30,196 nucleotides of DNA from an uncultured Lachnospiraceae bacterium (GCA_910577045.1 CAJTLB010000027.1:1-30196); one strand, 5' to 3'; positions 15,187 through 23,873 are shown, counted from the stretch's first letter. Made by a program: numbers and translations. The notes: generated by a model from the sequence alone, not told the origin.

Positions 15187-17004
15187 ATGAAAGAAGTAAA
15201 ACAGCCAAAAAAACCGATTTTGTTTTACTATGTGTTAGTGTTAATTGTTTTATTAGTATTAAATAGTTTAGTATTTCCTCGTTTTTTAAAACAGCAGATA
15301 ACAGAAGTAGATTATGGGACTTTTTTATCTATGTTAGATAAAAAGGAAGTAACAAAGGCACAAGTAGAGAAAGATTATATTTATTTTATTGATAATGCAG
15401 AAAAACCAGCTTTTTATATGACAGCGACCTTTGATGATGCAAAGCTGGTGGACCGTTTATACGAGGCAGGATGTAGTTTTGGGGAGGTAAAAGAGAAAGA
15501 GCCTTCTCCTATTATTAGTTTTTTAGCTACCTGGGTACTTCCTATTTTTATTTTTATTGTTATTGGGCAGGTGTTAAGCCGGTTATTAATGAAAAAAATG
15601 GGAAATATGGGTGGTATGCCAACGATGCAATTTGGCAAAAGTAATGCAAAAGTATATGTAGAATCGAGTACAGGAATTAAATTTGCAGATGTAGCGGGGG
15701 AGGACGAGGCAAAAGATGTATTAAAGGAAATTGTGGATTTTTTGCATAACCCAGAAAAATATAAAGAGATTGGTGCTACTATGCCAAAAGGGGCATTATT
15801 AGTAGGGCCTCCTGGAACCGGTAAGACATTATTGGCAAAAGCAGTGGCAGGTGAGGCAGATGTGCCATTCTTTTCTATATCTGGCTCAGAATTTGTAGAA
15901 ATGTTTGTTGGCATGGGTGCAGCAAAGGTACGTGATTTATTTAAACAGGCAAATGAAAAAGCGCCATGTATTGTGTTTATTGATGAAATTGATACAATTG
16001 GGAAGAAAAGAGATAACCAGGGAATGGGAGGCAATGATGAAAGGGAGCAGACTTTAAACCAGCTTTTAACAGAAATGGATGGGTTTGACGGTTCTAAGGG
16101 TGTTGTAATTTTGGCAGCGACAAATAGGCCAGATTCTTTAGATCCAGCTCTTTTGCGGCCAGGGCGGTTTGACAGGAGAGTCCCGGTAGAACTTCCAGAT
16201 CTGGCAGGAAGGGAGGCAATCCTTAAAGTCCATGCAAAAAAGGTAAAATTGGGCGATAATATAGATTTTAATGCAATTGCCCGGGCAGCATCTGGTGCGT
16301 CTGGTGCAGAGCTTGCCAATATTATAAATGAAGCAGCACTCCGCGCAGTACGTGAAGGAAGAAAATATGTGGTGCAGTCAGATATGGAAGAAAGTGTGGA
16401 AGTAGTAATAGCAGGTTATCAAAAAAAGAATAAAGTACTTTCTGATAAAGAAAAGTTAATTGTGGCTTATCATGAAATTGGACATGCTTTAGTAGCAGCA
16501 CTTCAAACTCATTCTGCACCTGTAACAAAGATTACAATTATACCAAGGACTTCTGGTGCATTAGGGTATACAATGCAGGTAGACGAAGGAGAGCACAATT
16601 TAATGAGCCAAGAAGAATTAGAAAATAAAATTGCCACCTATACAGGAGGGCGTTGTGCAGAAGAATTAGTATTCCATTCTATTACAACAGGTGCTTCAAA
16701 TGATATTGAACAAGCTACTAAAATGGCTAGGGCAATGATTACACGTTATGGCATGTCAAAAGAGTTTGGCATGGTAGCCTTAGAGACAATTTCGAATCAA
16801 TATTTAGGCGGGGATACCACGTTGGCATGTTCGCCAGATACGGCAAAAGAAATTGACCATAAAGTAATTGAGTTAGTAAATAAACAATACCAAAAGGCAG
16901 AAAAGTTACTTTCTGGGCATATAGAAAAATTGCATGAGTTAGCAAAATATTTATATGAAAAAGAAACCATTACAGGAGAAGAGTTTATGAAAATCCTAGG
17001 TTGA
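15187..17004 (+). CDS. ftsH: ATP-dependent zinc metalloprotease FtsH
   Basis: This 605-residue membrane-anchored AAA protease forms a hexamer that degrades misfolded membrane and regulatory proteins. Two transmembrane helices at about 10-31 and 111-133 flank a small external domain. The AAA module has Walker A GPPGTGKT (207-214), pore loop with Phe236 in SEFVEMFVG, Walker B CIVFIDEID (261-269), and the second region of homology ending RPGRFDRR. The protease zinc site is HEIGH (429-433), where many FtsH proteins have HEAGH. The C-terminus is short after the peptidase domain, as in the smaller clostridial paralogues. It is monocistronic, with its own promoter. Confidence 0.96.
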   Translation: MKEVKQPKKPILFYYVLVLIVLLVLNSLVFPRFLKQQITEVDYGTFLSMLDKKEVTKAQVEKDYIYFIDNAEKPAFYMTATFDDAKLVDRLYEAGCSFGEVKEKEPSPIISFLATWVLPIFIFIVIGQVLSRLLMKKMGNMGGMPTMQFGKSNAKVYVESSTGIKFADVAGEDEAKDVLKEIVDFLHNPEKYKEIGATMPKGALLVGPPGTGKTLLAKAVAGEADVPFFSISGSEFVEMFVGMGAAKVRDLFKQANEKAPCIVFIDEIDTIGKKRDNQGMGGNDEREQTLNQLLTEMDGFDGSKGVVILAATNRPDSLDPALLRPGRFDRRVPVELPDLAGREAILKVHAKKVKLGDNIDFNAIARAASGASGAELANIINEAALRAVREGRKYVVQSDMEESVEVVIAGYQKKNKVLSDKEKLIVAYHEIGHALVAALQTHSAPVTKITIIPRTSGALGYTMQVDEGEHNLMSQEELENKIATYTGGRCAEELVFHSITTGASNDIEQATKMARAMITRYGMSKEFGMVALETISNQYLGGDTTLACSPDTAKEIDHKVIELVNKQYQKAEKLLSGHIEKLHELAKYLYEKETITGEEFMKILG

Positions 17005-17074
17005 ATGTAAGTACCCGTTTTTGTAGAATGAGGAATAAAATAGAAAGGTAAAAAATTTTTTGCAACAGAATAAG

Positions 17075-17126
17075 GAGCTTTTGACATTAATAGTATGAAA
17101 TAGAAAAAGTGCAAAAGCTCTTTTTT
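17075..17126 (+). terminator. Terminator after ftsH
   Basis: GAGCTTTTG (17075-17083) pairs perfectly with CAAAAGCTC (17112-17120) and is followed by six T. The 28-base loop is long but the stem and T run are good. Confidence 0.7.
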
Positions 17127-17173
17127 CATAAAAGAAACAAAGGAAAGGGAGTTTTAGAAGGAGGAGAGGGAAT

Positions 17174-18124
17174 ATGAGAAAAAAAATAATGCGGTTAGGG
17201 ATTGGCATAATAATGTCAGTAATAGTGCTGTCTGGATGTGGGGGTAGTAGCAATGGCAAGATGGCATCTGACACAATGGCAGCATATCCAGGGGTGAATA
17301 GCGTAAATAGTGAGGTAAAAAGTGATAGTATTTATGAAGTGGGTATGCTGACCGAGTCACAAGATAAAAAAGAATCCGTACAAATGGGAGAGAGAAAGTT
17401 AATAAAAACCGTAAATATGGATGTAGAAACAGAAGAGTTTGATGGATTAATAACAAAATTAAGGGAACGAGTAGGAGAATTAAAGGGATATATAGAAAGT
17501 TCTAATATAAGGGGAAACATCCGTTACCAAGAAAGCAGAAATGCGGCTATAACAATTCGTGTCCCAAGTGGGGAGCTAGAAAATTTTGTAAATGAAGTAG
17601 CTGAAATTTCGAATATTGTTCGGAGATCAGAAAATGTATCAGATATTACTCTTACCTATGTAGATGTGGAAAGCCGGAAAAAGGCACTTGAAATAGAGCA
17701 AGAGAGATTACATAGTTTATTGGAAAAGGCAGAGAGTGTGGAGGATATTATTACAATAGAAGGAAGGCTTTCGGAAGTGCAGTATGAGCTGCAGTCTTAT
17801 GCATCCCAGCTTTTAGTCTATGATAACCAGGTAGACTATAGTACAATTCATCTAAATATTAGCGAAGTAAAGCGTTTAACGCCACAGGAAGAACCTAGTA
17901 TTTTAGAGAGAATTACAGAAGGGTTTTCTGATAATTTTTCAGCAGCAACTAAAATGCTAGTAGACTTGTTTATAGGCATTATTATATTAAGTCCTTATTG
18001 GGGCCTTTGGGTACTCATAGTTTTAGCAATTGTTTTCTTTTGCAAAGGGATTTCTACAATACAAAAAAAGAAATATATGGCTAAAAAGCAAGAAATAGAA
18101 AACCGGAAAAAAGAAGAAAAATAA
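17174..18124 (+). CDS. DUF4349 lipoprotein
   Basis: This 316-residue secreted lipoprotein of unknown function has a lipoprotein signal peptide with lipobox LSGC (Cys22). A linker leads into the DUF4349 domain (about 75-240): RKLIKTVNMDVETEEFDG, TIRVPSGELENFVNEV and VDVESRKKALEIEQERL are typical family strands, with a coiled-coil segment RLHSLLEKAESVEDIITIEGRL in the middle. A transmembrane helix follows at about 268-292 with a basic tail (KKKYMAKKQ). The protein is therefore held at the membrane at both ends, with DUF4349 outside. GGAGGAGAGGG lies 4 bases before the ATG. The stop falls 2 bases from the 3' end of the tRNA-Arg gene on the other strand. Confidence 0.9.
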   Translation: MRKKIMRLGIGIIMSVIVLSGCGGSSNGKMASDTMAAYPGVNSVNSEVKSDSIYEVGMLTESQDKKESVQMGERKLIKTVNMDVETEEFDGLITKLRERVGELKGYIESSNIRGNIRYQESRNAAITIRVPSGELENFVNEVAEISNIVRRSENVSDITLTYVDVESRKKALEIEQERLHSLLEKAESVEDIITIEGRLSEVQYELQSYASQLLVYDNQVDYSTIHLNISEVKRLTPQEEPSILERITEGFSDNFSAATKMLVDLFIGIIILSPYWGLWVLIVLAIVFFCKGISTIQKKKYMAKKQEIENRKKEEK

Positions 18125-18126
18125 AA

Positions 18127-18198
18127 TGCGCCTGAAGGGAGTCGAACCCCCGCACATGGCTCCGGAAACCATTGCTCTATCCACTGAGCTACAGGCGC
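18127..18198 (-). tRNA. tRNA-Arg (CCG)
   Basis: On the minus strand the acceptor GCGCCTG (complement of 18192-18198) pairs with CAGGCGC, and the discriminator is A at 18127. The D arm has GCTCAGTGGATAGAGC. The anticodon arm is ATGGT-TTCCGGA-GCCAT with anticodon CCG, which reads CGG. The T arm has GGGTTCGACTCCC. CCA is not encoded. Transcription runs into the 3' end of the DUF4349 gene, where the minus strand is T-rich and may terminate it. Confidence 0.95.
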
Positions 18199-18222
18199 AT
18201 AGTATTTAAAAAGTACCTAATA

Positions 18223-18251
18223 ATAATAGCATAGATTTTAGAAAAAGTCCA
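18223..18251 (-). promoter_or_regulatory. Promoter of tRNA-Arg
   Basis: Read on the minus strand: TGGACT (complement of 18246-18251), a 17-base spacer, and TATTAT (complement of 18223-18228), 25 bases before the tRNA 5' end. Confidence 0.72.
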
Positions 18252-18263
18252 GCAAAAAAATGA

Positions 18264-18292
18264 TTGCCGAATAAGAATTTCTATATTATAAT
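18264..18292 (+). promoter_or_regulatory. Promoter of trpB2
   Basis: TTGCCG (18264-18269), a 17-base spacer and a consensus TATAAT (18287-18292) lie 73 bases before the trpB start. It sits back to back with the tRNA-Arg promoter; the two -35 boxes are only 12 bases apart. Confidence 0.72.
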
Positions 18293-18364
18293 AGGAGTAA
18301 TGCAGAATAAGGAATCTTCTGGCAGGAAAGAGGATTTTAATAATAGTGTAGGAAAGGAAAAACC

Positions 18365-19732
18365 ATGAAAGAGATACCTTATAAGATTTATTTGGAAGAA
18401 AATGAAATGCCAAAACAGTGGTATAATGTCCGGGCTGACATGAAAAATAAGCCATCACCTTTATTAAACCCAGCTACTTTAAAGCCTATGGGGTTTGAAG
18501 ATTTGCGCCCAGTATTTTGTGATGAGCTGATTAAGCAGGAATTAGATGATACAACACCATTTTTTGATATTCCAGAGGAAATACTAGACTTTTATAAGAT
18601 GTACCGTCCTTCTCCATTAGTACGGGCATATTTCTTAGAGAAAGCATTAGATACACCAGCAAAGATTTATTATAAATTTGAAGGGAATAATACTTCTGGC
18701 AGCCATAAGTTAAATTCTGCAATCGCACAGGCATATTATGCAAAGAAGCAGGGATTAAAGGGCGTTACTACCGAAACAGGGGCAGGACAATGGGGAACAG
18801 CGCTTTCTATGGCATGTTCCTATTTTGGATTAGATTGCGAAGTATATATGGTAAAGGTTTCCTATGAACAAAAACCATTCCGCCGGGAAGTCATGAGGAC
18901 ATATGGTGCTTCTGTAACCCCTTCCCCATCTGAAAGTACAGCGGTAGGAAGAAAGATTTTAAAAGAATTTCCAGGAACGACAGGAAGCCTTGGCTGTGCT
19001 ATTTCAGAGGCAGTAGAAGCAGCTACTTCTAAAGTAGGATACCGTTATGTATTAGGCTCAGTGCTTTCACAAGTACTTCTTCACCAAACCATTATTGGTT
19101 TAGAGACAAAGGCAGCGTTAGATAAGTATCAGATTAAACCAGATATTATTATTGGATGTGCAGGCGGCGGTTCCAATCTTGGTGGGCTGATTTCCCCATT
19201 TATGGGAGAAAAAATCCGTGGGGAAGCAGATTATAGGATTATTGCAGTAGAACCAGCTTCTTGCCCAAGCCTTACTAGAGGGAAATATGTATATGATTTT
19301 TGTGATACAGGAATGGTTTGCCCATTGGCAAAGATGTATACACTTGGAAATGGGTTTATTCCATCTGCTAACCATGCGGGCGGATTGCGTTACCATGGCA
19401 TGAGCTCTATTTTGTCACAGTTATATGCAGATAAGTTAATGGAAGCAGTATCCGTGGAACAGACACAGGTATTTGATGCTGCTGTCCAGTTTGCAAGAGT
19501 AGAAGGGACGCTTCCTGCACCAGAGAGCAGCCATGCAATCCGTGTAGCGATTGATGAAGCCTTAAAATGTAAGGAAACTGGCGAAGAAAAAACAATTGTA
19601 TTTGGTTTAACAGGAACAGGTTATTTTGATATGTTAGCATATGAAAAATATAATAATGGGGAAATGAGGGATTACGTTCCTACAGAGGAGGATTTAGCAA
19701 AAGGATTTGCTACAATTCCAACATTGCAATAA
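18365..19732 (+). CDS. trpB: TrpB2-type tryptophan synthase beta-like enzyme
   Basis: This 455-residue PLP enzyme is of the TrpB2 class. TrpB enzymes condense indole and serine to tryptophan; TrpB2 forms usually act without a matching TrpA. The PLP lysine is Lys115 in NNTSGSHKLNSA. TETGAGQWGTALSMA carries the catalytic Glu block, and CAGGGSNLGG binds the cofactor phosphate. The long N-terminal segment (MKEIPYKIYLEENEMPKQWYN) and the RPSPLVRA block are TrpB2 hallmarks. No trpA or other trp gene is near, consistent with a role in indole salvage or as a stand-alone synthase. The gene converges on lysR and overlaps its 3' end by 23 bases. It has its own promoter. Confidence 0.93.
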   Translation: MKEIPYKIYLEENEMPKQWYNVRADMKNKPSPLLNPATLKPMGFEDLRPVFCDELIKQELDDTTPFFDIPEEILDFYKMYRPSPLVRAYFLEKALDTPAKIYYKFEGNNTSGSHKLNSAIAQAYYAKKQGLKGVTTETGAGQWGTALSMACSYFGLDCEVYMVKVSYEQKPFRREVMRTYGASVTPSPSESTAVGRKILKEFPGTTGSLGCAISEAVEAATSKVGYRYVLGSVLSQVLLHQTIIGLETKAALDKYQIKPDIIIGCAGGGSNLGGLISPFMGEKIRGEADYRIIAVEPASCPSLTRGKYVYDFCDTGMVCPLAKMYTLGNGFIPSANHAGGLRYHGMSSILSQLYADKLMEAVSVEQTQVFDAAVQFARVEGTLPAPESSHAIRVAIDEALKCKETGEEKTIVFGLTGTGYFDMLAYEKYNNGEMRDYVPTEEDLAKGFATIPTLQ

Positions 19733-20603
19733 ATTGTTCTGCAGCACAAGAGAGTGAAGTGCGGAGAGAATAAGCAAAACCAATTTCCCTACGGCGGATA
19801 GGAATATGAAGCGGAACTTCTAATAGGGTTCCGCTTTTTAATTCTTCCATTACAAAGTTTTTAATGACACAAGCAATGCCTAGGCTAATTTTAGCAAAAT
19901 CAATAAGTAGATCCATCGTAGTAATTTCTAGTAAATGCTTGGGCTGAATATGATTAGTAGATAAATAGTCGTCAATATATTGCCTAGTCATATTTTCTTT
20001 ATCTAAAAGTAAAATGGTTGCTTTATCAAAAATAGGAATGGGGTTTTGATAGTCTGTAAAACCCAAGTTATCTAAATAGATTTGTGTAGAGACAAAAATA
20101 TCTTCGATTTTTTCTAGCGGCAAAAAAGCAATATTTTTTTCTGAAGAGGGACGTCCAATTAGCCCGATATCTAAGTTTCCTTCTTCTAAAAGTTTTATTG
20201 TCTGGTTACTGGATTGACAGAATAAACTAATTCGGATATGTGGGTGCTGTGAAATAAAGGTTTGTAAATAAGGTAGTAATAAATGTTTGCATAAAGTGGT
20301 ACTAGTGCCAATACGGATATGCCCCATATCTAGCTGACGCATTTGGGAAATTTGGTGTTCACCAGAAGAAAGTGCCTGCATAGCAGTTTCTACACTATGG
20401 AATAGGACTTGGCCTTCAGTAGTGAGAGAAACGCCTCGTGAGGTTCGGAAAAATAAAGTAGCCCCTATGTTTTCTTCTAGATGGCGGATCGCTTTAGAAA
20501 CGGCTGGCTGGCTAATATATAGGGCATTAGCAGCGCGGGAAATATTTTTTTCTTTTGCAGTAATATAAAAAATATAATAATAAGATAAATTGTTCTCTAA
20601 CAT
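19710..20603 (-). CDS. LysR-family transcriptional regulator
   Basis: This 297-residue regulator has an N-terminal winged helix-turn-helix (about residues 1-60; ISRAANALYISQPAVSKAIRHLEE is the DNA-reading part) and a C-terminal periplasmic-binding-protein-like effector domain starting near residue 90. It is divergent from leuCD across a 115-base gap with a palindrome at 20623-20637, so leuCD is the likely target. The effector may be an intermediate of branched-chain amino acid synthesis; this is inference from position. Its 3' end overlaps trpB by 23 bases, which could cause transcriptional interference. Confidence 0.92.
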   Translation of the reverse strand: MLENNLSYYYIFYITAKEKNISRAANALYISQPAVSKAIRHLEENIGATLFFRTSRGVSLTTEGQVLFHSVETAMQALSSGEHQISQMRQLDMGHIRIGTSTTLCKHLLLPYLQTFISQHPHIRISLFCQSSNQTIKLLEEGNLDIGLIGRPSSEKNIAFLPLEKIEDIFVSTQIYLDNLGFTDYQNPIPIFDKATILLLDKENMTRQYIDDYLSTNHIQPKHLLEITTMDLLIDFAKISLGIACVIKNFVMEELKSGTLLEVPLHIPIRRREIGFAYSLRTSLSCAAEQFIAMLEL

Positions 20604-20622
20604 AAAAAGGTTCCATTCTATA

Positions 20623-20637
20623 ATTATAAGTTATAAT
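20623..20637. promoter_or_regulatory. Candidate LysR operator between lysR and leuC
   Basis: ATTATAA-G-TTATAAT is a perfect 15-base palindrome of the T-N11-A form bound by LysR regulators. Its left half also reads as the -10 TATAAT of lysR on the minus strand, which suggests autorepression. It lies 42 bases before the leuC -10. Confidence 0.5.
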
Positions 20638-20655
20638 AAGTATTCATTTTATATA

Positions 20656-20685
20656 TTAGTATTATAGCGGGCAATATGATATAAT
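20656..20685 (+). promoter_or_regulatory. Candidate promoter of leuCD
   Basis: A consensus -10 TATAAT (20680-20685) is accompanied only by poor -35 matches (for example TTAGTA, 20656-20661). A good -10 with a weak -35 fits a promoter that needs an activator such as the adjacent LysR protein. Confidence 0.5.
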
Positions 20686-20718
20686 GTCAATATCGAAGAA
20701 AACAAGGAGGAATTTAAG

Positions 20719-21984
20719 ATGGGAATGACAATGACGCAGAAGATATTAGCAGCTCATGCAGGGCTTGAAAAAGTAACGGCAGGGCAGTTAATCGAAGCGA
20801 ATTTGGATTTGGTATTAGGAAATGATATTACTTCTCCAGTTGCAATTCATGAAATGGATAAGATGAAGGTACAAACAGTCTTTGATAAAGATAAAATTGC
20901 ATTAGTACCCGATCATTTTGTACCAAATAAGGATATTAAATCTGCTGAACACTGTCAATGTGTAAGGCAGTTTGCTAAGAAGCACGATATTACAAATTAT
21001 TTTGAAGTAGGGGAAATGGGAATTGAACATGCTTTGCTGCCAGAAAAAGGCTTAGTAGTCGCTGGTGATGTCGTAATTGGGGCAGATTCCCATACATGTA
21101 CATATGGGGCACTTGGGGCATTTTCTACAGGGGTTGGAAGTACAGACATGGCGGCTGGCATGGCGACAGGAAAGGCATGGTTTAAGGTGCCTTCTGCCAT
21201 AAAATTTATATTAACAGGAAAACCTGCTAAATGGGTAAGCGGGAAAGATATTATTTTACATATTATTGGTATGATAGGGGTGGATGGTGCTTTGTACCAA
21301 TCCATGGAATTTACTGGAGATGGGATTTCTAACTTGTCTATGGATGATCGGTTTACTATTGCGAATATGGCAATTGAAGCAGGTGGAAAGAATGGGATTT
21401 TCCCAGTAGATTCATTAGCGATAGAATATATGAAAGAACATTCTATTAAAACATATCAAATTTATGAGGCAGATCCAGATGCAGAGTATGAGAGGGAGAT
21501 TACAATTGATCTTTCTACATTGAAACCAACTGTTGCATTTCCTCATCTTCCAGAAAATACGCATCCGATTGATGAAATAGAGGAGATTGTGGTGGATCAA
21601 GTGGTAATAGGTTCTTGTACAAATGGAAGGATAGAGGATCTTCGAGTTGCAGCAAGGGTATTAGAAGGAAGAAAAGTAAAGAAGGGGTTACGTGTTATTA
21701 TTATTCCAGCAACCCAGAAAATATATTTGCAGGCAATGGAAGAAGGCTTAATAAAGACTTTTATTGAAGCAGGGGCTATTGTTAGTACACCAACCTGCGG
21801 GCCGTGCCTTGGCGGGTATATGGGAATATTAGCAGCAGGGGAACGTTGTGTATCAACAACGAATCGTAACTTTGTAGGACGTATGGGACATATAGATTCT
21901 GAAATTTATTTGGCAAGCCCTGCCGTGGCAGCAGCAAGCGCCATAACAGGGAAGATTTCTAGCCCATATGGGCTTGGATTATAG
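20719..21984 (+). CDS. leuC: 3-isopropylmalate dehydratase large subunit (LeuC)
   Basis: LeuC and LeuD form the 4Fe-4S dehydratase that isomerises 2-isopropylmalate to 3-isopropylmalate in leucine synthesis. The three cluster cysteines are visible: Cys300 in VIGSCTNGRIEDL, and Cys360 and Cys363 in TPTCGPCLGG. GADSHTCTYGALGAFSTGVGS is the substrate-binding block. The 421-residue length matches the shorter LeuC/homoaconitase-like type rather than the roughly 466-residue enterobacterial form, so action on a related 2-alkylmalate is possible. An ideal AAGGAGG (20704-20710) precedes the ATG by 8 bases. leuA and leuB are not in the window. Confidence 0.95.
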   Translation: MGMTMTQKILAAHAGLEKVTAGQLIEANLDLVLGNDITSPVAIHEMDKMKVQTVFDKDKIALVPDHFVPNKDIKSAEHCQCVRQFAKKHDITNYFEVGEMGIEHALLPEKGLVVAGDVVIGADSHTCTYGALGAFSTGVGSTDMAAGMATGKAWFKVPSAIKFILTGKPAKWVSGKDIILHIIGMIGVDGALYQSMEFTGDGISNLSMDDRFTIANMAIEAGGKNGIFPVDSLAIEYMKEHSIKTYQIYEADPDAEYEREITIDLSTLKPTVAFPHLPENTHPIDEIEEIVVDQVVIGSCTNGRIEDLRVAARVLEGRKVKKGLRVIIIPATQKIYLQAMEEGLIKTFIEAGAIVSTPTCGPCLGGYMGILAAGERCVSTTNRNFVGRMGHIDSEIYLASPAVAAASAITGKISSPYGLGL

Positions 21985-21994
21985 GGGGTATAAA

Positions 21995-22483
21995 ATGAAA
22001 GCAAATGGAGTTGTATTTAAGTATGGCGATAATGTAGATACAGACGTAATTATTCCAGCGAGGTATTTGAATTCATCTGATCCAGTAGAATTAGCAAAGC
22101 ATTGTATGGAAGATATTGACAAAGAATTTATCCGTAAAGTTTCAAAGGGAGATATTATTGTTGCAAATAAGAATTTTGGCTGTGGTTCTTCTAGGGAGCA
22201 CGCACCAATCGCAATTAAAGCTGCTGGAGTAAGTTGTGTCATTGCTGAAACTTTTGCAAGGATCTTTTATCGGAATGCAATTAATATTGGTTTACCAATT
22301 ATTGAATGCAAAGAAGCATCAAAAGGAATAGAAAATGGGGATAAAGTAGAGATTGACTTTGACAGTGGCATTATTTATAACCAGACAAAAGGAACTCAAT
22401 ATCAAGGTCAAGCATTTCCAGAATTTATGCAAAAGATTATTAAAGCAGAAGGATTGATTAATTATATTAATACAAGGGAATGA
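21995..22483 (+). CDS. leuD: 3-isopropylmalate dehydratase small subunit (LeuD)
   Basis: This 162-residue swivel-domain partner of LeuC has family blocks GDNVDTDVIIPARYL at the N-terminus, FGCGSSREHAPIAIK (substrate-contacting serine/arginine block), FARIFYRNAINIGLP and a short C-terminus. An in-frame ATG at 21968 lies inside leuC; the ATG at 21995 has AGGGGG (21983-21988) spaced 6 bases upstream and gives the normal family start, so it is chosen. It is 10 bases after the leuC stop and certainly co-transcribed. Confidence 0.95.
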   Translation: MKANGVVFKYGDNVDTDVIIPARYLNSSDPVELAKHCMEDIDKEFIRKVSKGDIIVANKNFGCGSSREHAPIAIKAAGVSCVIAETFARIFYRNAINIGLPIIECKEASKGIENGDKVEIDFDSGIIYNQTKGTQYQGQAFPEFMQKIIKAEGLINYINTRE

Positions 22484-22500
22484 TAGAATAAGTATAAGAA

Positions 22501-22536
22501 AGGCATATCAAATTGGTGATATGCCTTTTATTTTTT
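22501..22536 (+). terminator. Terminator of leuCD
   Basis: AGGCATATCA (22501-22510) and TGATATGCCT (22517-22526) form a perfect 10-bp stem with a 6-base loop, followed by TTTTATTTTTT. It also lies just past the stop of the convergent HD-GYP gene and may serve both strands. Confidence 0.92.
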
Positions 22537-23611
22537 AATCTAACATTTCTTTAATGTATAAATCATTCCTCATGGCAAGATCAATAAAAGAAGAACCTAT
22601 TTGTACTAAAGGCCGAGAAAGATTATATTTATTGATTAAGATAATTCTGCCTTCTTCCCCATTGTTTAGCCGAACGATATGTTGGACAAAGGTATTTGCT
22701 ATTTTTGAAGTAAAAGTAATTAACATATGAGAATCAAATTTGTGGTGCCCATTCGATTCAAATTCTTTTAAGGCATCAAATGGAGATAATGTTTCAGTAC
22801 CTTCTTCTTTCATAGTAAGAATATCATATACATCTGCAATGGCAATAAGCCGTGAGAATTGGCTAATTTGGTTTTGGGCAATTTTTAATGGAAACCCACT
22901 TTCATCTAGCCGTTCATGGTGAGTTAAAACAGCTTGTTTAATTCGGATATCTAAGGATTTTTCTTTAATCATGTTGTAACCAAAAATAGCATGTTTACTA
23001 TAAGGTTCCCGTTTTAATTCGTCTTTGTAATGGAAATCTTCTAAATCTTCTTCCTTAAATTTTAACATGCCAATATCATGTAAAAGCGTAGCAACAGTGA
23101 TATGTTCAATATCATGTCGGTCGTAGTTTAGCCATTTAGCAAGAAGTTGAGCAAAAAGGGCAGTATTAATAGAATGGGCGTATAGTCCTTTTACATTTTT
23201 TTTCATTAAGAATAATAAATCACAAAGATTTACATCAGTTTGTGCACGTTCTACAATCTGGCTTAACGCATCTAACAAAACATGGACATCAATATCCCGG
23301 TCAGTGGAGGCAATTTCTGTAAAGCTATCAGAGAGGATTTCTTCAGAAATCTGGAAACTTTCTTTAAAGTCTTCGATTTGCTGAGGGCTAATTTTAGGAG
23401 GCTCAGGATGGAGTTCTGGGGCAGGAAGGTTGCTCTTTGTCTGATAATCCACAATTACATAGTCAATAAAGTGTTTAGATAATAGGGTAATAATATCCTT
23501 AGTAACAGGGGTATCATGTGGGATTAATATAGCACCTGAACTAGCATATACATTGTTTTTAATAATCATTCCATTACGGAGACGATTTGTTCTCATTCTA
23601 ATATCTGGCAT
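22535..23611 (-). CDS. HD-GYP-like phosphohydrolase with divergent GYP motif
   Basis: This 358-residue cytoplasmic protein's HD domain (about 125-290) has the layout of cyclic-di-GMP phosphodiesterases: YAHSINTALFAQLLAKWL, the HD pair at 178-179 in LLHDIGMLKF, HHERLDESGFP at 231-241, and IAIADVYDILT. The canonical signature is HHExxDGxGYP; here the first Gly is Glu237 and the Tyr is Phe240, so activity on cyclic di-GMP is uncertain. The N-terminus (MRTNRLRNGMIIKNNVY … YVIVDYQ) is the small beta domain seen in front of many clostridial HD-GYP proteins. It stands alone on the minus strand, convergent with leuCD. AAGGAA lies 10 bases before the ATG. Confidence 0.85.
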   Translation of the reverse strand: MPDIRMRTNRLRNGMIIKNNVYASSGAILIPHDTPVTKDIITLLSKHFIDYVIVDYQTKSNLPAPELHPEPPKISPQQIEDFKESFQISEEILSDSFTEIASTDRDIDVHVLLDALSQIVERAQTDVNLCDLLFLMKKNVKGLYAHSINTALFAQLLAKWLNYDRHDIEHITVATLLHDIGMLKFKEEDLEDFHYKDELKREPYSKHAIFGYNMIKEKSLDIRIKQAVLTHHERLDESGFPLKIAQNQISQFSRLIAIADVYDILTMKEEGTETLSPFDALKEFESNGHHKFDSHMLITFTSKIANTFVQHIVRLNNGEEGRIILINKYNLSRPLVQIGSSFIDLAMRNDLYIKEMLD

Positions 23612-23873
23612 AATACAAATTCCTTTTTTGGGATTTATAGGTAAAGTACCCTTATAGTATTATAATAGATTTTTAAGAAAAAGGAAAGTACCATTACAAA
23701 AATCTTTGAGAGAAGATTTGTGAGAAAAATGAGAAATATGTATTTTACAGAACAAAAAATCTGTTGTACAATATATAATTAGTTATAGTTGTGGTATAGA
23801 AAGAGCTTTCGTAAAGGCAATAGTGTGAAAAATACTTCTATTTGAGCCGCCCAAAGGCAGCATGGGGATTAAT

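Noticed and set aside
15414..16319. Minus-strand 301-codon frame inside ftsH
   Set aside because: It mirrors the codons of a certain AAA protease gene, has no ribosome site and encodes no recognisable domain.
23790..23873. Cyclic-di-GMP riboswitch before apbE, suggested by AAAGGCAA and by the HD-GYP neighbour
   Set aside because: The conserved second half of the GEMM fold (GACGCAAAGC and the tetraloop-receptor stem) is missing. Only a weak GGC/GCC hairpin can be drawn.
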